From assembly GCA_934647195.1 (NCBI GenBank), contig CAKUFD010000002.1, positions 1 to 64,000 of the forward strand: a stretch of DNA of 64,000 bases, given 5' to 3'. The notes below the pieces were generated by a model. That model was not told the origin of the DNA and did no database searches. It saw only the letters and a list, made by a program, of their open reading frames with translations. Source of the stretch: an uncultured Collinsella sp. (GTDB lineage Bacteria > Actinomycetota > Coriobacteriia > Coriobacteriales > Coriobacteriaceae). Shown here piece by piece: positions 27,026 through 36,003 of the stretch (its first letter is position 1; every line of letters begins with the position of its first letter). A program made the position numbers and the translations under genes.

Positions 27026-27862
27026 TTAGGTGACCGCGGGCAGCGCCTTTGAATCGAGCTTCGTTCGCTCGAAGAATGATTCCATGGCATTCGCGGGTAT
27101 CTGGTAGCCGATGGTGGAGTGCGGTCGCCTGTGGCTGTAGTTGGTCTCGATGTCCTCGATGGCGGCGCGCTCTGCGCCGAGATATAGGTGTAAAGCTGCT
27201 GCAATAGCGCATCTCGTTCTTTAGGGTTGCGAAGAAGGACTCCGCAACGGCGTTGTCGAGGCAATTTCCGGTGCGGTTGCAGGAAAGCCGCGCGTCGTTG
27301 GTGCGCGTCCATTCGACGAATGCCCCGTCCTGTAGAACATGGCGTTTCCTGGCACGTAACCGTGCGATTTGGCCGATTCCAGCGTGTCGCCGGCCATGCG
27401 ATTCGAGAGCGAGCAGTCGACCATCACGTGGGCGCGCAGGTCGATGACGGGGGACAGGTTGAGCCAGTCCTCGGCGGTGCGCAGGTGGGCGATGTCGCCC
27501 ACGAGCTTGTAGATGGGCGTGGTGCTTGTGAAGTCGCGGCCCAGCAGGTCGGGGCGCGGCTTCGCCTGTTCTCTGGCGAAAAGCCGTGACTTTTTTCAGG
27601 AACGCGTTTTCCATCTCGAGCTCACGTATGTGCTTCTAAATTTCGCGCGATTCGCACTTGCGGGCCTTGGGGTCGAGTTCGCCCGAGATCTTGCGCCCCA
27701 CCTGTCGGCGGTCTTCGGGTTCAATCCGAGCTCCCTGCAGCATTTTGTCATGGGCCTGCCCGTCGAGATGATGTAGTCGGTGGTCCCACGCCTGAACTCG
27801 TCGGTGTGCTTGGCGGCCGGGTTGGCCATATCTGCCACCCTTTCGTTGCCGTTGATATGCAT
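27026..27862 (-). pseudogene. Decayed IS3-family transposase genes (orfA and orfB)
   Basis: On the minus strand, KHTDEFRRGTTDYIISTG and CCRELGLNPKTADRW recall OrfA (27596-27862). Pieces of OrfB follow in different frames: VIDLRAHVMVDCSLSNRM, NAVAESFFATLKNEM and the end ESFFERTKLDSKALPAVT, with a stop at 27026. At least three frame changes are needed. Just beyond the stop, TGTGTCAATTTTTCGGACAC resembles an IS3 terminal repeat (about 26991-27011). The other end is not clear. The copy is unrelated in detail to the IS3 at 3969-6716 and cannot be active. Confidence 0.7.
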
Positions 27863-27882
27863 TCTAAGGGAATGGTTCCTCT

Positions 27883-28229
27883 AGCATGCGTGTCCGAGAG
27901 AACAATGCAGGTCCAATAGGGCACCGCCTCGAGGCGATGATGAAGGGCATCGGCAGGAACGACCTGGTCTAGCTGGACAAGTTCGGATACGTGTCAATCG
28001 ATATCGAAAGCGCGCAGCTGCTGTTCCAGATGGTTTTCGACCGTTATGAGAGAAGGAGCACAATCTTCACGACCAACGTAGAGTTCAGCAAATGCGGAAC
28101 GACCCCAGGGACGACAAGCTCGCGGCAGCGATAATCGACAGAAACGTGCATCACGGAAGGCTCATCGAGTTCGGAGGTTCGAGCCACTACATGGATGCGG
28201 TTTTGATGCTTATAAAGGCGAACGTCTAA
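27883..28229 (+). pseudogene. IstB remnant
   Basis: The plus strand reads LDKFGYVSIDIESAQLLFQM, VFDRYERRSTIFTTNVEF, then after a frame change DDKLAAAIIDRNVHHGRLIE, ending at TAA 28229. These are IstB blocks (Walker B region LDE.GY.P.D, sensor FTTN, DDK...DR..HHG). The Asp-Glu of Walker B is altered, an in-frame TAG precedes it and the 5' part is missing. It is non-functional. Confidence 0.7.
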
Positions 28230-28321
28230 CCAAGGCGTCTGTCAAGCTGGTCAAATTGCGCGTTGGTGTCTCACTTGTTTATTATACGAATGCGGTCGGA
28301 TAACAAGAGAAGGGGCCTCCC

Positions 28322-29446
28322 GTGGATGAGGAGCCGGTTTCGGGTAACGGAGCGTCCGAAGAGGACGATAAGTCGATTCAATGGAGCTGTCTGGGTGATA
28401 ACGACGAATTGAACAACCCGCCTGCTGTGTCCATGGCGCCACTATCACCCGAAGTGTTTCAGTACCTCTCCGGCGTAAGGGAGCATTGCAGCAATATGCT
28501 CTCCTCGGTGGCATCGATTAGCGGCACATATCGTAATGTCCTGCCTGCTATGGATGCGATGGGAGAATCGTTGAGCGGCATATCTTCTATCTCAAAGAGC
28601 CTCCCCGACTATACCTCGATGGTACAGGGGATGGTCTCTGCCCTTAGCTATTTGGCCGAGGTGACTCGGGAGGTTGCGCGTGGGGTCGATCTCAAGGCGA
28701 TTACCGTTGCTTTCCGCCCCATCGCGCTGAAGTTCAAAAGGGTCAAAATCCTCGGCAGGACAAATTGGCCTATGTATCTGGTTGATGACGCAGGGATCTG
28801 CAACAGGCTCGAGATGCTCTCCGAGGATACTGCGGACGCTGAGCTTAAGGAGCTAGTCTCCGAAATCGCCTTTGATGCCCTTGATGACAATTGGCTCGAG
28901 GAGGTCCGTGTCAGATGGGAAGACCATGATGAGCTGACTCACTGCGAGAAGCGTGTGCTGAATAGCGCGCTGAATCGGCATGAAAAAAGCGACTACGAGG
29001 GCTGCGTCGCCCTCCTCATGAACCTTCTGGAAGGTTTAATAGAGAAGTATTGCCCATCAGGTATGAAAAAGCTCGAAGGAGAGCAGGCCGACCTGTTCGA
29101 TCTCTATGCTAGCAAGCTCGGCGTGAGCCCTTCTCACAATGAAAAGGGGAAAGCTAGGAAGCTTGCCTATGCGAAGGACAAGGTCCTCTTGCTTGTCCTC
29201 CTTTCTGAGAACGGGTTGTACACGTTCCAGCATGCAGCCGGCTACATCGTTTCGGTGATTTTGACGAATACGATGGATGCTGACATTGCCTCCCATAATC
29301 CACTTCGTAACAAGATATGTCATGGTGCGCAGACCGATTACGGTACCTTGGAGCATTCCCTGAAGGCTATATTGGTCACTGACATCGTCATCCGCTTCGG
29401 CGCGGCAGTGCTTGCGGGGCAGATGGAAATCGACTGTGGCGATTAA
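28322..29446 (+). CDS. Hypothetical protein with C-terminal HEPN-like (Rx4H) motif
   Basis: The protein has 374 residues from a GTG start with GAAGGGG upstream. Residues ~1-50 are acidic and disordered, ~50-120 amphipathic helices (MLSSVASISGTY, YTSMVQGMVSALSYLAEV). Near the C-terminus, NPLRNKICHGAQTDYGTLEH carries Arg329-Asn330...His334, the Rx4-6H of HEPN RNases, in the 'R..xxHG...YGT..NSL' context seen in Abi-like proteins. The preceding segment (DYEGCVALLMNLLEGLIEKY) fits a HEPN helical bundle. A toxin-like or abortive-infection role is inference. It follows IS remnants and has no evident partner gene immediately beside it. Confidence 0.6.
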   Translation: MDEEPVSGNGASEEDDKSIQWSCLGDNDELNNPPAVSMAPLSPEVFQYLSGVREHCSNMLSSVASISGTYRNVLPAMDAMGESLSGISSISKSLPDYTSMVQGMVSALSYLAEVTREVARGVDLKAITVAFRPIALKFKRVKILGRTNWPMYLVDDAGICNRLEMLSEDTADAELKELVSEIAFDALDDNWLEEVRVRWEDHDELTHCEKRVLNSALNRHEKSDYEGCVALLMNLLEGLIEKYCPSGMKKLEGEQADLFDLYASKLGVSPSHNEKGKARKLAYAKDKVLLLVLLSENGLYTFQHAAGYIVSVILTNTMDADIASHNPLRNKICHGAQTDYGTLEHSLKAILVTDIVIRFGAAVLAGQMEIDCGD

Positions 29447-30258
29447 GCTCGGGATCTCGTTTAATGCTGTTTCGTCTGTAGCCCCCTTCCGCTCGCCCAG
29501 ATTCGCCGATTTGGCGACCGTCAGAGGTTTCCTCGGGCGTTATCTTTCAAGTTCGACCAGCACTCTGTTTCTCAGAGGGCAAAATATATGAAGCTCTTAA
29601 CACCCCTTCGCGCAAGCGATGGGCTTGACAAAAGGGGCTTGAGCATAGGCAAAATGGCTCTCTAAGGACGATATCTACAGTGAGCTGATAGGAGATTTGA
29701 TGCTGAAGAGCAGCTACAGTATCCAGGATTTCAATGAGACAATCTCAGTGGTAAGCCAAAGGACGTCGTATATTAAATCATGTTCGCCGATTAGATTAAG
29801 CGTTCTTATTGGCAAATCAAGAAATGCTGGCGTGCCGATATTATGAGGGATTCTGGCTCTCTGATTCCACGGGGCCCGAGTTTTACTGGACTTCCTTGGG
29901 GCTATTCGTTCCTTTGCGGTAGCATCGGGTTATCTAGGACCTCGAGCGCCCGGCGACCTCTACGACCGTATATCATTCGCTGCGATGCGAGACGTTGTCA
30001 TCGATCCGGTTCTTCGTCATTCACCTCTTCACCCCTGTGAAGTCAGTGGCGACCGGCACCTAAATTCCTTTGTCGAGGGCAAATCGAAACAGCTCGACGG
30101 ACCCCTTGTTGCGTGTGCGAACTGCAATCCGGAATCTCTCGGAACGGTTGGCGGAATTGACTAAAAATTGAATGTTTCTAACACTCAATTTTTAGTATCA
30201 TCGGGAACATTTATTTACGGCATGCCTCCTGATGCTTGTGAAGAGTTAACCAGGTCTG
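29447..30258. other. Gene-poor stretch with decayed coding fragments
   Basis: No intact gene is supported. A small frame at 29700-29846 (48 codons, MLKSSYSIQDFNETISVV, AGGAG upstream) is the best candidate. Around 29510-29590, DLATVRGFLGRYL and TLFLRGQNI faintly recall an FRG-domain start, then stop. At 29890-30160 an open stretch includes GPRAPGDLYDRISFAAMRDV, without a start. These look like debris of accessory genes. At 30160-30196 a 12-bp perfect hairpin (ACTAAAAATTGA / TCAATTTTTAGT, 13-nt loop) is present. Confidence 0.35.
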
Positions 30259-30341
30259 GGCGAAGCTCCATGCGCCTGGGCCGCATGGAGCTTCGCCCCG
30301 TAAATGGAGTCTTGATACCACTCTTCGGCCTGGTATCAAGA
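30259..30341. repeat. Two consecutive strong hairpins (17-bp and 10-bp perfect stems)
   Basis: Stem one: 30259-30275 pairs perfectly with 30283-30299 around CCTGGGC. Stem two: CTTGATACCA 30312-30321 pairs with TGGTATCAAG 30332-30341. They lie about 90 bases beyond the end of the minus-strand polysaccharide operon, so they could end its transcript, but neither has a T-run on that strand. They could also be remnants of a small mobile element. Confidence 0.6.
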
Positions 30342-30429
30342 AATCCCCTCTATTGCTTCGAGAATTCAGATTTCGCGCCCTATCTCTATTGCAACGTTTA
30401 ATAAATGGAGTCATAACAACTGTTCAGAA

Positions 30430-32448
30430 TCAATTCAAATCGATTCTATAAAGTCTAATGTCATCGTTTGCTGCTACTAAGGTGAACCCTGGAGTTGATT
30501 CATTTATCAAATCGATTCCGCACCATTCTTCCGCGTTGTCATAATTATATTGAATACGATATTCCTGTGTCTGGTCTCCATGGTCAAGTTGAAGAACATA
30601 CTTTGCACCGATCTTTTCGACGGCTTCCCGAACAGTGCTATTGTCAGCTATTTCATTTAGATGATGTCGAATGATATTGCTTTCTTTTGTTTCGGTTGTG
30701 CTCGACGGAGGATACCAAGACCTGTAATACATGTTTAGACCGTAAGCGCTGTATGCAAAAAGACTGCCATCGTCAGGATTGTTGATCACGATTGAATTGT
30801 CGGTATTGAACTGAGGCAGAGTTGTTTTGCAAAAATCCTCTTCTAGCGGCGAGAAAATATCGTAATAAATCAGCTGCTTATCAAATTGATAGCGCATTTC
30901 TTTGATTTGATATCCAAAGGCAGTTGGTAGTTCTTGTTTCTGAGGAAGTGGGATAGACGGATAGAACACAATTAGAACCATTCCAGCTGCTGCAATACCG
31001 GTAACTACTGCATGTTTAAATGGCTTTTGATCGAAATAGGTTTCCGTGAGTTTCTGAATTATCCGATTGATAGCTTTACATGCAAAGAGTATCGAAATGA
31101 GGCCCGCCATCGCGCTTATGCGATGGTAGTCGTTATACCAAAAACCTGTTAAGAACGGTTTGATTGTCAGATCGGTTCCCGCGTCAATCGTGTAAAAAAG
31201 AACGAGCAGAATATAGGTTATGGCTAAACAGTAATTTCTTTCTTTTATTTCAAAATAGATTCCGACGAAAACTAGGGCGGGAACGAGCAACTGTACGGGA
31301 TGGGTAGTTGTGCCAAGAAATAGCGCACTAAAGAATGCTTGAGGCACAGAAGTAAAGGATTGCCAATGGCAATTGACCACATTGCTCATAAAAGGCAGGC
31401 GGTTAATAATAATCCAAATTGTCAGGATAATTAAAAGTGGAATTGCGAGGCAGATGGAAACCGGAAGGTTTTGCTGCCGCTTTTTAATTAACTGTCCTAC
31501 TTTGTCGATAATGTACGGTGCGAGTATGAGTCCAAGGGAAAAGACGGTATTGGTATGGGCAAGTGCCAGAGATGTCATTCCCAATAAGAGTAGGAAGGCA
31601 TTTTTAATGATTTCAAGAGGGCTCTTCTTCTCAATTGTGTTTACCAAATTGAGAAGAAGAGCCATCTCTCCGGGCAAAAGGCAGAATCCTAATAAATTGG
31701 GATAAAGGGGCCCGTACGATATTAGGTCCCATGGATAAATGGGTACGCCAATGCAGACAACGGCGCAAAGGGCGAGTGCCTTCGGGCCAACAATGCCAAG
31801 CTCTCGTAAGCAGAGAAATAGTGATAAGGGGAGCAATAGGCCAACACAGAGGATGTTGATAGCATTTGCTGCTGTTGTTACGGGGATATTGAGTAGGGAG
31901 ACAAGCATTGAGGCCAGAAGGTGCCATGCCGAAGGATAAAATCCGTTTTTGATTTGCTGAGGTGCTATTTGGGGGTTTCCGTAGGTTTGACTGTTGAATG
32001 ACGAATAATCTCCCGTTTCCACAAATGCTCTGATTTTTCGTAGATGAGTTTGATTATCCCATGCTTGGAAGTAGCAATCTGGCCCATCCAGAACTGTCAG
32101 AAAGACATAAGCGGCAAGAATTGCCATAATAAAAGTGAACATAACGAGATAGAGGAGCTCTTTTTTATCTACACGCATGCGCTGATGGGACTTTCTCCTC
32201 TGCAACAGGAGTGAGAACCCTAAAAGAATAATGGATGTTGATCCAAGTCCAATAATGAGACTGAAATAATTTGCCCGAATATCCATTCGAGAAAAAGCTA
32301 TAGCGAATATCGACAGGAGTGCTATCGATGTTGCGGGAGCAAGGCATATCGCTTTGGTTGCATCTTTTGCTAGAGGGAGATTGAAAAGCAGGCCTGGAAG
32401 GGTAATGCTGGCAAAAATAATCAATACTGCTAATGCGAGGAGTAACAT
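30430..32448 (-). CDS. Large polytopic membrane protein, DUF6541-like
   Basis: The protein has 672 residues with about 12-14 membrane segments over residues 1-500 (LLLALAVLIIFASITLPGLL, LAALYVFLTVLDGPDCY region and others) and a soluble C-terminal ~150 residues (NPDDGSLFAYSAYGLNMYYR). The DGPDCYFQAWDN stretch after an early helix and the overall plan resemble the DUF6541 family and GT-C type glycosyltransferases, in which acidic residues sit in the first external loop. It is the last gene of the minus-strand operon from 39523. It probably works on lipid-linked sugars at the outer face. Activity is unproven. Confidence 0.65.
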   Translation of the reverse strand: MLLLALAVLIIFASITLPGLLFNLPLAKDATKAICLAPATSIALLSIFAIAFSRMDIRANYFSLIIGLGSTSIILLGFSLLLQRRKSHQRMRVDKKELLYLVMFTFIMAILAAYVFLTVLDGPDCYFQAWDNQTHLRKIRAFVETGDYSSFNSQTYGNPQIAPQQIKNGFYPSAWHLLASMLVSLLNIPVTTAANAINILCVGLLLPLSLFLCLRELGIVGPKALALCAVVCIGVPIYPWDLISYGPLYPNLLGFCLLPGEMALLLNLVNTIEKKSPLEIIKNAFLLLLGMTSLALAHTNTVFSLGLILAPYIIDKVGQLIKKRQQNLPVSICLAIPLLIILTIWIIINRLPFMSNVVNCHWQSFTSVPQAFFSALFLGTTTHPVQLLVPALVFVGIYFEIKERNYCLAITYILLVLFYTIDAGTDLTIKPFLTGFWYNDYHRISAMAGLISILFACKAINRIIQKLTETYFDQKPFKHAVVTGIAAAGMVLIVFYPSIPLPQKQELPTAFGYQIKEMRYQFDKQLIYYDIFSPLEEDFCKTTLPQFNTDNSIVINNPDDGSLFAYSAYGLNMYYRSWYPPSSTTETKESNIIRHHLNEIADNSTVREAVEKIGAKYVLQLDHGDQTQEYRIQYNYDNAEEWCGIDLINESTPGFTLVAANDDIRLYRIDLN

Positions 32449-32530
32449 AAAAGCCTATCTACTGTTTATAAGCGATTCCATTTATCTATTCTAGTCATAT
32501 GCGTATATGCACAATTTGGCGGATGTAGAC

Positions 32531-33556
32531 CTACGGAACGATTTTCCTAACCAAGGGGATTTTCTTAAGCAACATAGTTACCCCAACGCAGCAGAGATAG
32601 AAGATGATTACTCCTACGGTTCTAAGCGCAATCGAGGTCATGGGAATATTGAGGAAGCGCGGAGAAAGAATGAAGTGATCAAGGATTGGCTTATGAATCA
32701 AGTAGACACCAAAGCTGCATGAAGAAACAATCGATAACAGGCGTGCCTTCTTTGAGTCTATCCAGCTGCAGTCCATGTACTTAAACAGCGTAAAGACCGC
32801 AGCGCCTTGGAGGACGGCGGGGAACGCCAGATAGTTAAAGAAGAGACGATCCACGCCCCCGATTGCTTCGCTACTTACCGCCGTGTAGGCAAAGCGAAAA
32901 ACCGTTCCAAGAATGCCCAGGACATAAATTATCATCCGTTGCTTTTTGTTGAGTTCTGTTGTTGAGAGCAGATAGCCCAATGCCGTAAAGAGTAGATTTC
33001 CGGAAAGCGCCAGAATCGAAATACTTCCGGACCACTCAATGCCAAGAACGTGGAGGGCATACGGCAGGACGGATTGCAGAATGAAGGACGCCCCAATGCC
33101 GTAAGCAAGCGCTTTCTTGTTGTCGGCAAGCAGAGAAAGCAACGGCATCGAAAGATAGATCGAAAACAGAGGGAAGAAGAACCAGTAGACCTGTTCAATC
33201 TGATTGTTGAGCATCATGTTGATGAAGCTGCGCGGTCCAAGGTGGACATCGCTATTGCGCGTGGAGATGAGCAAAAACCAAATAAGGCTCCAAGCGATGA
33301 AGGGGATTACCGTGCGCTTTACGCGCTTAGACAAAAAGGTCTTAGTGTCGTAGCGCTCGCGATAGCGCATGAGGGTAGCGCCCGTGAGCATAAAGAAGAT
33401 GGGGACCGCCCAGTAAAACAGTACTTCGATTAGAAGAGCAAACAGCCAGTTGTTGCCTGGCTGCCATGTGTGCACCATCTGGTTGCAGTGGAGCGCAACG
33501 ACAGAGATACATGCGGCTATGTTGAGGAGGTCGAAATAGTAAACTCGGTTCTTCAC
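32531..33556 (-). CDS. Acyltransferase family 3 membrane protein
   Basis: The protein has 341 residues from a GTG start. The first segment VYYFDLLNIAACISVVALHC has the conserved His of OafA/WecH-like O-acyltransferases, followed by FYWAVPIFFMLTGATLM (PIFFMLSG-type block) and KRVKRTVIPFIAWSLIW. Ten or so membrane helices are visible, and SCSFGVYLIHKPILD is the typical late motif. It would acetylate (or similar) a surface glycan. It follows the glycosyltransferase gene at 33607 by 50 bases. It is distinct from the acyltransferase at 18279. Confidence 0.85.
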   Translation of the reverse strand: MKNRVYYFDLLNIAACISVVALHCNQMVHTWQPGNNWLFALLIEVLFYWAVPIFFMLTGATLMRYRERYDTKTFLSKRVKRTVIPFIAWSLIWFLLISTRNSDVHLGPRSFINMMLNNQIEQVYWFFFPLFSIYLSMPLLSLLADNKKALAYGIGASFILQSVLPYALHVLGIEWSGSISILALSGNLLFTALGYLLSTTELNKKQRMIIYVLGILGTVFRFAYTAVSSEAIGGVDRLFFNYLAFPAVLQGAAVFTLFKYMDCSWIDSKKARLLSIVSSCSFGVYLIHKPILDHFILSPRFLNIPMTSIALRTVGVIIFYLCCVGVTMLLKKIPLVRKIVP

Positions 33557-33606
33557 GTCACTGACCTGTCTAAATTCTCACGTTCGTACTAGGGGGCGGC
33601 TAAATA

Positions 33607-34722
33607 TTAGCGACAAAGGGAGGAAAAGCCCCTCTTGAGAGCAGAGGCAAGTCCTTCTTCCTTGAGGTAGTAGGAAAAAACGGCCATCTTGCCCTTTTCG
33701 CGAGCAAGATCGAGCTCAGACTTGCATTCCCTGCTGCCGCGAAGCTCGTTTACATATGCCTCGGGATCTGCAACGATGCTCTTGAGCCTCTCGAGCTCAT
33801 CGGGCCAAAACAGCTTTTCATCAATCTCGTTATTGTCAAAAGCCTGTTTGTATTCGGCAGAATACCTTTTCAGGAACGGAAGCTGGAACTCATCAGCGAG
33901 CCTGCTAAAGGCAAACTCGCAGTTGTGGGTCTTTTTGTACTCAAAGATGCCGATGAACTTCTGGCACAGCTCGGGGTTGTTCCTCAGCCAATTCTCAATC
34001 CACTGGTATTCATCGAGCATGACAAACACTTTATTGGACTGGTTGATTGAAGAAGCGGCGTTGTCCTGGCGATAGCAATAGAACGCCTCATCCAAAACGG
34101 CGATCTTGGTAGCCCAACAATAGGATTGGAACCAAAAGCCATTGTCTTGGAAGCCTGCTCCAGGGCTTTCGTTGAACTTAATATCGTGCTTTGCGAGCCA
34201 GGAGCGCTTATAGATGCCCGTCCAGTTTTCCATGCGGATGTTGAACAGATTGACGTTGGTTTGCGGGTTGAGCACCTTGTTGTAATAGGAGCTCTTGTTG
34301 CAAATGGGTTCCTTTTCAAGATGATCGACACCTTCCGCATCGGTGGTGAGGCGGTAGTAGTCGGAGCGAACAAAGTCAAGGTCGTCCTGAACTGCTCGGT
34401 TATAGAGCTTCTCAAACATCTCGGGCTTAAGGTAGTCGTCCGGCTCGAGAATTCCTACGTATTCGCCGGTGGCATTACTCAGGCCCACATTCATGGCGTT
34501 GCCGTAGCCGCCGTTGGGCTTATCGATAACTTTAATTCGAGTGTCGTTCAAAGCATAGCGCTGCATGGTTTCGAGGGAGGTATCCTTCGAGCCATCGTTT
34601 ACACAAACAATCTCAAGGTCGGTAAGGGTTTGTGCCAAAACGCTGTCAAGTGCCTGCTCAAGATATGGCTCGGCGTTATATATGGGCATTACGACCGAGA
34701 CTTTTGGCGTTGCGTTGCTCAT
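33607..34722 (-). CDS. Family 2 glycosyltransferase
   Basis: The protein has 371 residues from ATG 34722 with GGAG eight bases upstream. KVSVVMPIYNAEPYLEQALD, IVCVNDGSKDTSLETM and VGILEPDDYLKPEMFEKLY are the GT-A motifs; the metal site reads EPDD in place of DADD, a known variant. The C-terminal half (GFQDNGFWFQSYCWATKI, FYCYRQDNAASSINQS) matches a common subgroup of capsule glycosyltransferases. Only three bases separate it from the upstream glycosyltransferase gene, so they are co-transcribed. Confidence 0.85.
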   Translation of the reverse strand: MSNATPKVSVVMPIYNAEPYLEQALDSVLAQTLTDLEIVCVNDGSKDTSLETMQRYALNDTRIKVIDKPNGGYGNAMNVGLSNATGEYVGILEPDDYLKPEMFEKLYNRAVQDDLDFVRSDYYRLTTDAEGVDHLEKEPICNKSSYYNKVLNPQTNVNLFNIRMENWTGIYKRSWLAKHDIKFNESPGAGFQDNGFWFQSYCWATKIAVLDEAFYCYRQDNAASSINQSNKVFVMLDEYQWIENWLRNNPELCQKFIGIFEYKKTHNCEFAFSRLADEFQLPFLKRYSAEYKQAFDNNEIDEKLFWPDELERLKSIVADPEAYVNELRGSRECKSELDLAREKGKMAVFSYYLKEEGLASALKRGFSSLCR

Positions 34723-34725
34723 GTA

Positions 34726-35970
34726 TCAATCTCCTAAGGTACGAGAGGATGTATTCTTAGCTGCAGTTTTGCCAGTAAGGGCAAAGTCCGACCCTCGAGT
34801 TATATGGGAGCTTGGCTGCGAAACCGCCTGTTTTAGGAGCTTTCGCTTGAACCATCCAAGGCTCTTGCATAAGGTGCGGAGAAAGCCGTCGTACTGGATT
34901 CCTTCGAGGAATTTTATCAAACGCGGGATGATGCGATGGCGTTTTTGCTGTTTCGCGCCATCTGCAGCCTGCCCCTTGTTTCCAATCGCTTCATCAAGTA
35001 GTGCGCAGTACCTTGTATAGACGGTAGGTTCCAGGTCAAAAAAGGCGGGGGAGTGGAGTCCGATTTCAAGTTCCGGGAACTCGTCGTTCGCAAGAGCCTT
35101 TAGCTGAGCCTGGCGTCCGGTTTCGTCGTCCATGGTTTCGATGTTCCACACCAAGTACCCGATAGCCCAATTGAGAAAGCCCCAAGAGGTTTTTTCGTAA
35201 AGGTTCGGGTGCTTTTTGAGCTGTGCTTTTAGCAGGCAAGTGCTCTCGTAAAATGCGAGTGGGTCTTTTGCGCGCGAGCCGGAGACCGATTCCGAACGGT
35301 TGACCCTATGGCTGATGAGTGGAGTGTCGACGATGGAGATTTTGGAGGCGAGTACAAGGGAGAGGAAGACGAAATAGAGGTCCTCGCTGTTAGATAGCCG
35401 CGGATACCGGATGGCATTTTCTTCGATAAACGAGCGGCGGTACAGTTTGTCCCAGGGCCAGCCGATGAATGCGGTGAAGATGAAGTCGCGCATGTCAGCG
35501 GCATTGAAAACTGGCATATCTGGAATCTGGGCGATGTTGATAGTCCACCACGAATCGACAGGAGCGCCGGTGGAGTCGTCAAATTGCGAGGACCTGCATA
35601 CAACAACATCGCTGTCATGTGCCTCCGCGCTTGCATAGAGCTCTTCCAGAAGCGTCGGCTCGTAAATGTCGTCGGCGTCGAGCATGATGACGTATGTTCC
35701 CGCTGCTGCATCGAGACCGGTATTACGTGCTACGCCTGGGCCAGCATTCTCTTGCGTAAGGACGTGAAACCTCGTATCTGCCTGGGAAAATTCTTCTAGA
35801 ATATTGAGGCTGTTGTCGGTCGAGCCATCATTTACGCACAGGGCTTCGAAGTCCGAATGCGTTTGTGATTGTATGCTCTTTAAGGTTGTTTCCAGGTAGT
35901 CCCCTCCGTTATAGACGGGAAGAACAATGGAAATGCTCGGTGCCGTGGGGCTATTGTTCAAGTAAATCAA
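34726..35970 (-). CDS. Family 2 glycosyltransferase
   Basis: The protein has 414 residues. TTG 35970 is the first start ahead of SISIVLPVYNGGDYLETTLK and has AAAGAGA upstream. ALCVNDGSTDNSLNIL and YVIMLDADDIYEPTLLEELY provide the nucleotide and DxD sites. FIGWPWDKLYRRSFIEE links it to its right-hand neighbour, which has a nearly identical FIGWPWDKLFRKDF block, so the two are paralogues. The basic C-terminal ~80 residues may bind the membrane. Its donor and acceptor cannot be told. Confidence 0.85.
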   Translation of the reverse strand: MIYLNNSPTAPSISIVLPVYNGGDYLETTLKSIQSQTHSDFEALCVNDGSTDNSLNILEEFSQADTRFHVLTQENAGPGVARNTGLDAAAGTYVIMLDADDIYEPTLLEELYASAEAHDSDVVVCRSSQFDDSTGAPVDSWWTINIAQIPDMPVFNAADMRDFIFTAFIGWPWDKLYRRSFIEENAIRYPRLSNSEDLYFVFLSLVLASKISIVDTPLISHRVNRSESVSGSRAKDPLAFYESTCLLKAQLKKHPNLYEKTSWGFLNWAIGYLVWNIETMDDETGRQAQLKALANDEFPELEIGLHSPAFFDLEPTVYTRYCALLDEAIGNKGQAADGAKQQKRHRIIPRLIKFLEGIQYDGFLRTLCKSLGWFKRKLLKQAVSQPSSHITRGSDFALTGKTAAKNTSSRTLGD

Positions 35971-36003
35971 TCTCTTTCATTCGATGGACTGTCTCGCGTC
36001 CTT

